Assembly: GCA_027021095.1 (NCBI GenBank)
Contig: JALUUZ010000449.1
Location: 1-8,040, forward strand
Reading direction: 5' to 3'
Length of the DNA: 8,040 nt
Origin: Gammaproteobacteria bacterium
GTDB taxonomy: Bacteria > Pseudomonadota > Gammaproteobacteria > SZUA-21
Shown here: in pieces, positions 1-7,037 of the stretch
Layout: every line of letters starts with the position of its first letter
Numbering within the stretch: the stretch's first letter is position 1
Notes under the pieces: generated by a model
Seen by the model: the letters and a program-made list of their open reading frames with translations, nothing else
What the model was told of the DNA's origin: nothing
Database searches by the model: none
Position numbers and translations under genes: made by a program

Positions 1-711
1 CAGCAACGTCAGGCCGGGTTCGACACAGGGTTTGATCGCCTGGTACTGCTGCTTGAACGCTTGCCGTGAAATCGGTGTATATAAAAAATTACTGGTAAAG
101 CTTTGGATTGAAATATCGTAGATGGCCTCCAGTTCCTGGTCGAAACATTCTAGGCGCAGCGGCCTGAGCCGGATCCCGTGCTGCTGCAGCCGTGACAGTG
201 CCGGTGCGATGCGCGGATCGGGTTGCGTCAGGTCGGTGACCAGCGCAGAAAAATACCGTGCCAGCACTTCGAACCCGGCAGTGGTGAAGCAGTCCGGCCA
301 GCAGGCGGGATTGCGCGGTTCAAGAAAAAAGACCGGTTCGTCGCCCGGCTCTGTGACCAGCCGGTAGTGATGCCAGGTGCTGCCATCGATCGGACCGATG
401 GCGTAGTGACAGGCATGTGTGCGCAGCAGTGCGCAGGCGCGGGACAACAGTTGGGCACCGCTGTGCCGGTCAGCAGCCGCAAAATGGCCGATCAGGCCGA
501 CCTGGTAGTCACGGTATTCCGGGGCTTTGTTCCACCACAACGAACAGCGGGCCACTGCCTGGCTGTCACGGCTCAGCAACTGGCAATGGCGGTCTGCGTG
601 CTGGTCGAGAAGGTGCTGCGGATTGAAGTCCTTATACAGTGTACCGCGGTCATACAGGCCGGCGGACTCGATGACCGGGTCCCGGGGGTCGAAGTCGTGA
701 AACTTATACAT
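1..711 (-). CDS. GNAT-family acyltransferase, 5' part (3' end lies beyond the left edge)
   Basis: An uninterrupted frame of 237 codons runs from the ATG at 711-709 to base 1, so the C-terminus is missing. An in-frame TGA three codons upstream makes this ATG the only usable start; the Shine-Dalgarno is weak (ACAGG close to the ATG). GNAT proteins transfer an acyl group from acyl-CoA, usually to an amine. Residues about 70-160 read like the second half of a GNAT fold: IGHF, a helix with LLSRAC, then GPIDGSTWHHYRLV (106-119), FFLEPRNPACW (128-138) and TAGFEVLARYFS (144-155). From about residue 180 a second GNAT-like start appears (RLRPLRLECF), followed by SIQSFTSNFLYTPIS (201-215), a stretch typical of long two-part GNATs. 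A tandem GNAT layout is therefore likely, with the complete second domain off the window. It follows the membrane kinase gene by 26 bases and is probably the last visible gene of the operon. The substrate is unknown; family assignment is moderate because it was made by eye. Confidence 0.72.
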   Translation of the reverse strand, partial: MYKFHDFDPRDPVIESAGLYDRGTLYKDFNPQHLLDQHADRHCQLLSRDSQAVARCSLWWNKAPEYRDYQVGLIGHFAAADRHSGAQLLSRACALLRTHACHYAIGPIDGSTWHHYRLVTEPGDEPVFFLEPRNPACWPDCFTTAGFEVLARYFSALVTDLTQPDPRIAPALSRLQQHGIRLRPLRLECFDQELEAIYDISIQSFTSNFLYTPISRQAFKQQYQAIKPCVEPGLTLL

Positions 712-737
712 GGCCTGTCACTCTGCTGTCAGCAAGC

Positions 738-2087
738 TTATCCGGACACCGGCAGTGGCAGCAGCGGTCCGGGTGCAGAGGCCAGGCTGGCGATAGCGGA
801 CTGGCGCAGCCAGCGCCGGCCGTCGACCGGACAGTCTTCGATTCCAGGCTGTAGACATTGAAATGCCCACGCGGCAGCAAAGATCAGCGGCAGGCCGGTC
901 ACGCTCATCAACAGCCAATGCTGCTCCCCGACAAAACCGGCTGCCAGCGTGATCATCAGCAGCAGGAAGGCTGGCAGGCTGGCGCGAAGTAGCAGCAGGA
1001 AGCGTGACTGGTTGCGATCGTGGACGGAGAGAGAATGGAAGTGTGCGATGCCGGTGATTGCCAGCTGTGCGGCATAGGCCAGGCTGTAGCCGAACAGGTA
1101 GTCTTTGTTCAGCAGCAGGCTCAGCGCAATCCATCCCAGTGCCGGGAGCCCGACCGCCAGTATCGCATCGACCGAGTGCATGCCGGCAGGCTGCCTGTCC
1201 TTCAGCACATAGTAGCTGTAGACAGCGAGCAGCAGCAGTGGCGGCAGCAGCCAGTGCCATGGGCGCAGTGACCAGGTCACGAACAACAGCAGCACGCTGC
1301 CGATCGCCGCGCCCGGGTCCAGCCGGGTGTTACGGCGCCAGAAGAAAACCGCAGCCATCAGCAGTGCCAGGACCAGCAGCCTGAGTCCCAACTGGTACGC
1401 GCTCGTCTGCAGATAGATCGTCAGCAGAAAATAACCGCCGACCGGGATAAACAAGTTGTCCAGTCCACGCGAGGCCATGCCTTCAGCGAGCATCACCACG
1501 CCTGCCAGCAACAGTGAGATCAACAGCACAGGCAGGGTATCCAGGCCGGTCAGCAGGGTCAATGGCAGCTGTACACTGAAAAACGCGACGACAAAGAAAG
1601 CAACCGAACCTTCCAGTGTTTTGTGCGCGCTGCCGGACTGGTAGCGGATCGTCCCGTAGCGCAGACCGATCAGTGCAGCGACCGCGTCGGCAAAGGTCAG
1701 CATGGCCACGGGGGCGACGAACAACACCGCCTGTCCGCCGGCGAGCTCGAAGGTGATTGCAACCGCCAGTGGGAAATACAGGTCACCCAGTGTCTGGCGG
1801 TCGACCGCGCCGACGACACCACCGTAGTCGCGCTTCAGCCGTGGCAGCCACTTGATCGCCAGCAACAGCAGTGAAGACACGGCGGCCAGGGTCCAGACCG
1901 GCCAGCTGCGGGCAAACAGCCATGGGAAGGACAGGGTCACCAGGCCCATCGCGGTATGCAGCAGTTTGCGTGTCACTTCCGGGTGTGGGGCAAACCTGGC
2001 CTGTAACGACTTCAGCAGTACGATCAGTACCAACAGGAGTGTCAGGACCAACAACATGCCGATCCATGGCGAAAGCTGGGTTAGCAT
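738..2087 (-). CDS. Dolichol/phytol-kinase-like polytopic membrane protein with an extra C-terminal membrane half
   Basis: This is a 449-residue, very hydrophobic protein. The N-terminal half carries the marks of the CTP-dependent dolichol kinase/phytol kinase (VTE5) family, which is related to CDP-diglyceride synthases: EVTRKLLHTAMGL (37-49), DRQTLGDLYFPLAVA (96-110), FADAVAALIG (132-141), SGSAHKTLEGSVAFF (151-165, matching the family's K-S/T-x-x-G-S signature) and GLDNLFIPVGG (208-218). Such enzymes phosphorylate isoprenoid alcohols in the membrane. Phytol kinases usually stop near here, but about 200 further residues follow, with around six more predicted membrane segments (about 259-275, 278-294, 307-326, 331-348, 366-384, 390-408) and a polar tail. 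That half begins RLDPGAAIGSVLLLF (255-269), which faintly recalls the start of DUF92 (VTE6-type) proteins, but the DUF92 acidic signature is not seen. The start was chosen because it overlaps the upstream stop by 7 bases (ATGCTAA), implying translational coupling; a longer reading from 2219 would run deep into the upstream gene. Kinase-family call fairly sure; substrate unknown. Confidence 0.8.
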   Translation of the reverse strand: MLTQLSPWIGMLLVLTLLLVLIVLLKSLQARFAPHPEVTRKLLHTAMGLVTLSFPWLFARSWPVWTLAAVSSLLLLAIKWLPRLKRDYGGVVGAVDRQTLGDLYFPLAVAITFELAGGQAVLFVAPVAMLTFADAVAALIGLRYGTIRYQSGSAHKTLEGSVAFFVVAFFSVQLPLTLLTGLDTLPVLLISLLLAGVVMLAEGMASRGLDNLFIPVGGYFLLTIYLQTSAYQLGLRLLVLALLMAAVFFWRRNTRLDPGAAIGSVLLLFVTWSLRPWHWLLPPLLLLAVYSYYVLKDRQPAGMHSVDAILAVGLPALGWIALSLLLNKDYLFGYSLAYAAQLAITGIAHFHSLSVHDRNQSRFLLLLRASLPAFLLLMITLAAGFVGEQHWLLMSVTGLPLIFAAAWAFQCLQPGIEDCPVDGRRWLRQSAIASLASAPGPLLPLPVSG

Positions 2088-3358
2088 ACTTCCTCGAGCA
2101 CGAACCGGCTGTAGAAGAATGCCTTGTCGAGCTGGTGCAGTACCGTGGCGACCGAGTCCAGTGGCTGCAGCCGGTCGGCCAGCGCCTGCGGCCGGGTGCG
2201 TGGTACCAGCATGTTCCAATAGGCCAGCCTTCCGCCCGGCGCACTCGCGCTGACCAGCTGGTCGAGCAGCATCGCGTAGTTCTGCTTGGACATGTATTCA
2301 AAGATGTCGCTTAGGTTGAATTTATGAATTGGACCGTCCTGGTGATGTGCCAGGTAGTCTTCGACCGAGACCAGGTGCCACTCCAGGCGGTCGAGGTTGT
2401 TGCGGATCGCGTCGAAGTTTTCGCGCCGCAGGGCAAATGGCAGTGCGTTGATGTGCTGCCCGGTCAGGATCCATTGCAGGTAGGGGTTGTCGCGCGGGTC
2501 CAGCTGGGTCAGTGCATACTCGGTATGTGCGAAAATAGTCTTTGCGACCTCGTTGCGGACATACTTGAAGAATTCCGGATCGCGGCCCAGGCGGCCCATG
2601 ACCCGGCGGGAGAAAAACAGCCGGAACAGCAGCCGCCAGCGCCAGGTGTTCCAGCGTTTGCGGTAGAACCGGTGGCGTTGTTCCAGGTTGCCGCCGGCCA
2701 GCAGTTTGGCGACGCTTTTTCGGCCGTGTACCAGCGGCAGCAGGCGTTTGCGGAACAGGCGGAAATAGCGCTCGAACCTGCCGGCCGCACCGATGCCGGG
2801 CTCGATCAGTTCAGGCTGCCGGTCCCAGAAGCTGCGTGTGCCTTTCGCCATCGCGCGGCGGCAGCGTTGATACAGCTCGAGCCGCCGGCGGCTGGGACGT
2901 GAGCCGATCAGTTCCAGCAGTTCGTGATGTGCGAGTGTCCGGTAGGCCGCGACGCGCAGTTCCAGGCAGGCGAGTTGAGCCGGGTTCATGTCCAGCGCGA
3001 TGACCCGTGCCGGTCCCTGGCTGAGCATGGCCAGTGTATTGTCTCCGGCCGAGGCGATCGACAGGCAGGTGTCCTGTGGTGTGATCGCCAGTGCTTCGAG
3101 CAGGATATCGGCGTCTTCCCAGCACTGGGCATAGCGTATCTGCGAAAAGTCTGCGCGCAGTGAGATCTCGTTCAGTGTCGTCTCCGCCTGGTGTCGTTCA
3201 GTCTGCCGGTCGGCCTGGCGCCGGTCCAGCGTACGGCGATCGTAGCGGCGGCGATCTCCACCGCGACGGCGGTCCGCCAGCCGCCGTTCGCCCTGGCGCC
3301 GTTCAGTCAACACGGCGACCGTGTCGCCGGCTGTGTCGTGTTCTTCTCGTTCAGACAT
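2081..3358 (-). CDS. DUF3419/BtaA-like S-adenosylmethionine:lipid 3-amino-3-carboxypropyl transferase
   Basis: This is a 425-residue protein. After a charged N-terminal extension (1-65), the DUF3419 core starts with FSQIRYAQCWEDADILLEAL (71-90). Then come the SAM-binding loop LSIASAGDNTLAML (99-112) and LDMNPAQLACLELR (122-135), and the later family blocks NPYLQWILTGQH (291-302), FNLSDIFEYMSKQN (347-360) and GGRLAYWNM (375-383). In characterised BtaA enzymes this fold moves the 3-amino-3-carboxypropyl group of SAM to the hydroxyl of diacylglycerol, the first step to the betaine lipid DGTS. The middle (about 155-260) is rich in Arg, Lys and aromatics, as expected for a peripheral membrane protein. 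No BtaB-type N-methyltransferase is visible in the window, so the product may stop at a homoserine-type lipid, the partner may lie elsewhere, or the acceptor may be a different lipid. The start overlaps the upstream stop by 8 bases (ATGTCTGA), with GGAG four bases before the ATG. Family call confident; BtaA-like activity and acceptor are inferred. Confidence 0.87.
   Translation of the reverse strand: MSEREEHDTAGDTVAVLTERRQGERRLADRRRGGDRRRYDRRTLDRRQADRQTERHQAETTLNEISLRADFSQIRYAQCWEDADILLEALAITPQDTCLSIASAGDNTLAMLSQGPARVIALDMNPAQLACLELRVAAYRTLAHHELLELIGSRPSRRRLELYQRCRRAMAKGTRSFWDRQPELIEPGIGAAGRFERYFRLFRKRLLPLVHGRKSVAKLLAGGNLEQRHRFYRKRWNTWRWRLLFRLFFSRRVMGRLGRDPEFFKYVRNEVAKTIFAHTEYALTQLDPRDNPYLQWILTGQHINALPFALRRENFDAIRNNLDRLEWHLVSVEDYLAHHQDGPIHKFNLSDIFEYMSKQNYAMLLDQLVSASAPGGRLAYWNMLVPRTRPQALADRLQPLDSVATVLHQLDKAFFYSRFVLEEVC
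2091..2095 (-). promoter_or_regulatory. Ribosome binding site for the dolichol/phytol-kinase-like gene
   Basis: GAGGA lies inside the last codons of the DUF3419 gene, only three bases before the ATG at 2087. The spacing is short, so translation may lean on coupling through the 7-base stop/start overlap. An alternative ATG ten codons further in (2057) has no better site. Confidence 0.4.
3200..3304 (-). repeat. Pentad repeat (D/E)RRxx encoded in the N-terminus of the DUF3419 protein
   Basis: Residues 19-53 of the DUF3419 protein form a run of units starting with an acidic residue and two arginines. The acidic residues are E19, E24, D29, D35, D40, D45 and D50: a spacing of five except for one step of six. 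All but the last are followed by RR; D50 is followed by RQ. At the DNA level this is a degenerate repeat with a period of about 15 bases. Seen directly in the sequence. It looks like a disordered or highly charged helical arm; its role (membrane, nucleic acid or partner contact) is not known. Confidence 0.8.
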
Positions 3359-6056
3359 GGTGCTCCGCCTGGTTCTTCAGTTTGCTGACCCAGCCTGTCG
3401 AGCCATCGATCTGTATTCTATCGCCGTTTCGAAGCCAGCGCATCACTCCCGGCGCGGCGACGATGGCCGGGATACCCATTTCCCTGGCGACGATCGCCGA
3501 ATGCGACAGCATGCTGCCGCGTTCGACGACGATGCCGGCGGCGGCGGGAAACAGCATGATCCAACCTGGATCAGTCCGTTCGGCCACCAGGATTTCACCG
3601 GATTTCAGGCTGGCATGCCTGGGGTTGGTGATGACTCGTGCCGTGCCTTCGACGATCCCCGGGCTGCAGCCCATGCCTTTGATCCGTTCCTGGTCAGCGC
3701 CTGCCAGTGGCATGCGCACGCGCGATCTATAGTCGTTGCCATAGGCGACTATCCCGGTGGTCTCGAACCGGTCTGCCGGGGCCTCGGTATCGGCGTAGGC
3801 TTCGAACTCGGCCCGCCGCAGCGCAACCAGGTCACGCAACCGCGTCGTGGTGCCCGTGCCTTCAATATAGCCTGCAATCTCTCCGGTTTCGAGGTAGAAG
3901 ACATCGCGTGCCTTGTCGAGCACACCGATCGCCTGCAGGCGCTTGCCGATTTCAATGAATATTCTGCGCACTCTGCCGAACAGGCGTGTACGTTCGAAAC
4001 GCAGGTTTTCACGATCGCGCACACGTCGACGTGCATGCTTCAGTGTCCAGTTGAAACGCCAGTATCGCAACCGCTGTCCGCCAAGTCGTTCACGCACACG
4101 TTTTTCCGCCGCGGTGCGTATGCTGGTTTCCAACTCACCGTCCGCTGGTTCATCGCCTGCCTCGAAGCGTTTCGCCAGTGTCCCGACCGAGCGCAGCAAC
4201 AGCAGCGGGTTGTCGTGCAGGGTTTCACTTTCGAGTTTGAGTTCGTCCAGGCAGCGGTCACCGAACTTTTCCAGGTAGGCTTTGTATTCCTGCTCCAGTT
4301 CCGGCAGGGCTGCCATGCGCCTGTGGATTTCACGCAGCGAGCCGCTGGCAAACACGTCAGCCAGGCCGGGTTGCGCGGCAAGCAGCCGCGCCATACGGCG
4401 CACGCGTTTTGCGGGCTCGGCACTGATCATGCCGCCTTCGCCGCACAGCAGGTCGTTCTGCAAAGTGCCGGCCTCGTCTCCAAGCCAGTGTTTGCAGCGC
4501 TTGCCAAGCACCCCATAGAAGATCATCGCAAAGAAATCATTGATCAACGGAGCATCCCAGCGCGTCAGCAGTTGCTGTTCGAGCCGGTGGTAGCAGGCGA
4601 TCAACTGGTCGGCGCTCAAGCGCTTGAGGGTGTCTTGCGGTTGGTCGAGTGCCTGGTTCAGGCGTTTGTAGAAGCGCTTGATTTTATATGGCAGCAGGAA
4701 ATGGTTGCTCAGCAGGCCAAGCAGGGTGTTGGCAAAGCGCAGGCTGTCTTTTGCCCTGGCCCAGGTGCTGGCTTGTCCCAATTGGTTGAGGATCTCGTCG
4801 GGCAGAGGTTCTTTGACCCCCATCATCTGTTCCATGAACCTTCGGTTCATGGTAAAGCCGGGCAGCATCGCCAGCACCCGGTACCAGGACAGCAGGTTAT
4901 AGTAGACACGCCCGCGGATCAGTCCGAGCATGCGCTTGAAGGTCAGGTCGTTTTCGCGGATGACCTGTGCCGGCACACGCAATACCCGGCAGAATTCACG
5001 GTAGACCTCTTCGTAGGCGCGGCGCGCGAAACTGAACGTCAGCGGCGTGGTGATCCCGCCATAGCTTTCGGCGATATTGCTGTTGTCCCAAAGGTTATGC
5101 GCGGTACCGCAATGGGTGTCTGCAGACAGGGTAGTGACCGGCCTGGCCTGCAGCAGGTAAAGCCGGTTTTTAGCGATCGCCCATTCGATGTCCTGCGGTG
5201 TGCCCAGAAACTCACCGGCCTGGCGCACCAGGCTGGCAATCGCCTCGATCTGTGTATAGTCCAGCGCCGGCCTGTTGATCAGTTCCGGGTCGACAGCCTG
5301 TTTGCTGAGTCCTTCGTTGCGGGATCGATCCATTCTGTAGGCGTGTGTCTTGGCCGCCAGTTCGCGCTTGATCACCTGTCCGCGCCGGTCGACATGGTAG
5401 GTGTCGGCATCCAGTTCACCGGACACCAGCCCGGTGCCGAGTCCATAGACCGCGGCGATCACGCACAGGTCCGGGTCGCCCGAAACCGGATCGACACCGA
5501 ACGCGACTCCCGAGACCTCGGCATCCACCATGCGCTGGACCAGTACGGCTGGCGGCTGCAGCATCGTGTCGATCTCGGCTTCACGCCGGTAACGCAGCAC
5601 GCGCTGGCTGAAACCCGACTTCCAGACCTGGCGGATTTTTTCAGTGACCTTGTCCCGGGGGACGAACAGGTAGCTTTCGAGCTGCCCGGCGAACGAATGC
5701 CGGGCGCCGTCTTCATCGACCGCCGAGGAGCGCACGGCAAGCAGCAGCTGCCCGAAGCCGAGACGGTCGAGCGCGGCGTCGATCTGGCCAACGAGTTCTT
5801 CATCGAACGGTAAGGTGTCGATCAGCCGCGCTGCTTGCGAAAGTGACTCATCGGTATTTTCCTCCAGCAGCTGTTGCAGCTGGGGCCGCACGGCCTGCCC
5901 GGCCGCTTGCAGCATCGCTGCAGGGGTCAGTACGAACCACTCCGGCACCTGCATCCGCGCGCGCTGCAGCGCAGACAGGGTGGCGGCCTTGCCTCCTGCC
6001 AGGCCGACCGGCAGGTCGGCGGTTCCGGCCAGAATCAATGTCTGTTGTATTTCCAT
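3351..6056 (-). CDS. PEP-synthase-like phosphotransferase (ATP-grasp plus phosphohistidine domain, no PEP barrel)
   Basis: This is a 901-residue protein. The N-terminal 310 residues are a pyruvate-phosphate-dikinase-type ATP-binding domain: GLAGGKAATLSAL (18-30), LAVRSSAVDEDGARHSFAGQ (106-124 region), VQRMVDAEVSGVAFGVDP (173-190) and DIEWAIAKNRLYLLQARPV (289-307). A central, mainly helical region of about 450 residues follows, with NIAESYGGITTPLTFSFA (327-344), KFGDRCLDELKLES (597-610) and ENLRFERTRLFGRVRR (683-698). The C-terminal swivelling domain has GSMLSHSAIVAREMGIPA (847-864); His852 is the expected phospho-carrier. The PEP/pyruvate TIM barrel of true PEP synthases is absent. The order ATP-grasp, helical middle, His domain matches rifampicin phosphotransferase and its many uncharacterised relatives, which move the beta-phosphate of ATP to a hydroxyl of a small molecule. 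A central-metabolism role is therefore unlikely; a substrate from this operon is my inference. The ATG at 6056 is preceded by AGAAGGA and lies 26 bases after the prenyltransferase gene; longer readings would invade that gene. Confidence 0.85.
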   Translation of the reverse strand: MEIQQTLILAGTADLPVGLAGGKAATLSALQRARMQVPEWFVLTPAAMLQAAGQAVRPQLQQLLEENTDESLSQAARLIDTLPFDEELVGQIDAALDRLGFGQLLLAVRSSAVDEDGARHSFAGQLESYLFVPRDKVTEKIRQVWKSGFSQRVLRYRREAEIDTMLQPPAVLVQRMVDAEVSGVAFGVDPVSGDPDLCVIAAVYGLGTGLVSGELDADTYHVDRRGQVIKRELAAKTHAYRMDRSRNEGLSKQAVDPELINRPALDYTQIEAIASLVRQAGEFLGTPQDIEWAIAKNRLYLLQARPVTTLSADTHCGTAHNLWDNSNIAESYGGITTPLTFSFARRAYEEVYREFCRVLRVPAQVIRENDLTFKRMLGLIRGRVYYNLLSWYRVLAMLPGFTMNRRFMEQMMGVKEPLPDEILNQLGQASTWARAKDSLRFANTLLGLLSNHFLLPYKIKRFYKRLNQALDQPQDTLKRLSADQLIACYHRLEQQLLTRWDAPLINDFFAMIFYGVLGKRCKHWLGDEAGTLQNDLLCGEGGMISAEPAKRVRRMARLLAAQPGLADVFASGSLREIHRRMAALPELEQEYKAYLEKFGDRCLDELKLESETLHDNPLLLLRSVGTLAKRFEAGDEPADGELETSIRTAAEKRVRERLGGQRLRYWRFNWTLKHARRRVRDRENLRFERTRLFGRVRRIFIEIGKRLQAIGVLDKARDVFYLETGEIAGYIEGTGTTTRLRDLVALRRAEFEAYADTEAPADRFETTGIVAYGNDYRSRVRMPLAGADQERIKGMGCSPGIVEGTARVITNPRHASLKSGEILVAERTDPGWIMLFPAAAGIVVERGSMLSHSAIVAREMGIPAIVAAPGVMRWLRNGDRIQIDGSTGWVSKLKNQAEHHV

Positions 6057-6068
6057 CGTTGCAGAATT

Positions 6069-6075
6069 TCCTTCT
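6069..6075 (-). promoter_or_regulatory. Ribosome binding site for the PEP-synthase-like gene
   Basis: AGAAGGA reads on the minus strand and sits 12 bases before the ATG at 6056. It is the only clear Shine-Dalgarno in the 26-base gap and supports this start over any upstream one. The spacing is longer than usual. Confidence 0.5.
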
Positions 6076-6082
6076 ACGTTAT

Positions 6083-7036
6083 TTATCCACCCGCCGCTGT
6101 GGTGGCAAGGCGCCAGGCCAGGGGGATGATTCCCAGAGACAGATACATCAGTAAGGTCCAGAGACCGGAATAGAGCTCGAACAGCTTTCCGAGCCTGGAG
6201 TCCGGCGTGCGCGCAAAACGCCGGCACAGCAGCAGCGCCGGCAGCAGCAGTACCAGCAGCACGCTGAGTACAACACTGCTGAAACCGATCCTATGTGCGG
6301 CCATGACTGCGCTGAACGCAGTAAAGGCCAGCGCGCCGAACCAGGCCGCGAGCGCGGCCTTGCGGCCCCACAAGGCGGTATAGGTGTCGACGCCGGGTTC
6401 TTCATCCTGGGGTGCGCGCAGCTTGCGCCCGATTTCGATCACGACGCCATTGAAGAAACTGACCATGAGAAACCAGAACAGCCCGCTTGGTGGTTTCCCG
6501 GTGGCCGGCAGCCAGTCACAGGCTGTCGCGTAGAAGTCGATCAGCGGCATGATCAGCATATGGGTCCACAGGTAAGTGACGGGCCTGCGCTTGATCCAGT
6601 CGCGAACGAAAAATTCCTTGCTCATCAGCGCCAAGTAGAGCCAGACGGTCAGCAGTATGCCAAGCAGTGCCGGGTTCAGCAACAGCCCGGCAACCAGCTG
6701 GAGGAAGCCCGCCAGCAGGCCGACCACGGCCAGCTCCCTGAGCTTGATCAGTCCGCGTGGTACCGGGCGGTAGGGCCGGTAGCGGCTGTCTTCATCGAAG
6801 TCCTTGAACTCATCGGCAATGCGCAGTTGCAGGAAAAACAGAAAGGCGGTGATCAACGCCACCGCAAAGGCCGGGAGTGGCGGCAGTTCAACGGCCGCCT
6901 GCGCAGGGGTACGCAACAGCGTGGAAAAGCTTACCGCTGAAAAACTGAACGCGGCGATCAGCAGCCCGTTGCCGAAAACCGGGAAACGTTCACGCTGGTA
7001 GATCCACCAGCGGTTGTGCCGGATCGCTGCTGACAT
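6083..7036 (-). CDS. UbiA-family membrane prenyltransferase, EIGRK/DEE subgroup
   Basis: This 317-residue integral membrane protein has about eight or nine hydrophobic segments. UbiA enzymes transfer a prenyl group from a prenyl diphosphate to an acceptor inside the membrane, using two Asp-rich loops to bind Mg-diphosphate. The first loop is clear: RIADEFKDFDEDSRYRPYRPV (72-92), with D75, D79, D81 and D83, followed by the family's P-x-x-R-P-V-P-R-G ending. The second loop is unusual: EIGRKLRAPQDEEPGVDTYT (201-220), with E201, R204, K205, D211, E212, E213 and D217 rather than the common DxxxD form. I recall this EIGRK...DEE type from uncharacterised bacterial UbiA proteins, so it may be a distinct subgroup with its own acceptor. 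The start at 7036 follows the reductase stop by one base; a longer reading from 7180 would overlap that gene by over 140 bases with non-family sequence. The ribosome site is weak, so coupling to the upstream gene is likely. Substrates unknown. Confidence 0.85.
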   Translation of the reverse strand: MSAAIRHNRWWIYQRERFPVFGNGLLIAAFSFSAVSFSTLLRTPAQAAVELPPLPAFAVALITAFLFFLQLRIADEFKDFDEDSRYRPYRPVPRGLIKLRELAVVGLLAGFLQLVAGLLLNPALLGILLTVWLYLALMSKEFFVRDWIKRRPVTYLWTHMLIMPLIDFYATACDWLPATGKPPSGLFWFLMVSFFNGVVIEIGRKLRAPQDEEPGVDTYTALWGRKAALAAWFGALAFTAFSAVMAAHRIGFSSVVLSVLLVLLLPALLLCRRFARTPDSRLGKLFELYSGLWTLLMYLSLGIIPLAWRLATTAAGG

Positions 7037-7037
7037 G

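Noticed and set aside
61..120. A local AT-rich dip that might be a promoter
   Set aside because: It falls inside the GNAT frame and encodes a conserved aromatic, Ile, Ser and Asn-rich GNAT stretch, which explains the base composition.
712..737. Possible terminator between the kinase-like and GNAT genes
   Set aside because: The 26-base gap has no stable hairpin followed by a T run that I can see, so the genes are taken as co-transcribed.
223..861. A 212-codon plus-strand frame near the left edge
   Set aside because: It lies opposite the GNAT gene and the end of the membrane kinase gene; its translation shows no family motif and low-complexity composition.
1201..1390. Dense CAG/CAGCAG runs that could suggest a triplet repeat
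   Set aside because: They are the complement of CTG leucine codons in the membrane segments of the kinase-like protein, irregular and explained by coding.
2324..2902. A 192-codon plus-strand frame opposite the DUF3419 gene
   Set aside because: The minus strand carries the conserved DUF3419 blocks; the plus reading matches nothing I recognise.
3321..5813. An 830-codon open frame on the plus strand opposite the PEP-synthase-like gene
   Set aside because: The minus strand of the same stretch encodes clear ATP-grasp and phosphohistidine motifs. The plus reading shows no recognisable domain and is the kind of long antisense frame that GC-rich genes produce.
6293..6940. A 215-codon plus-strand frame opposite the UbiA gene
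   Set aside because: It mirrors the UbiA coding sequence and is polar, Gln-rich low-complexity translation typical of the complement of a Leu-rich membrane gene.
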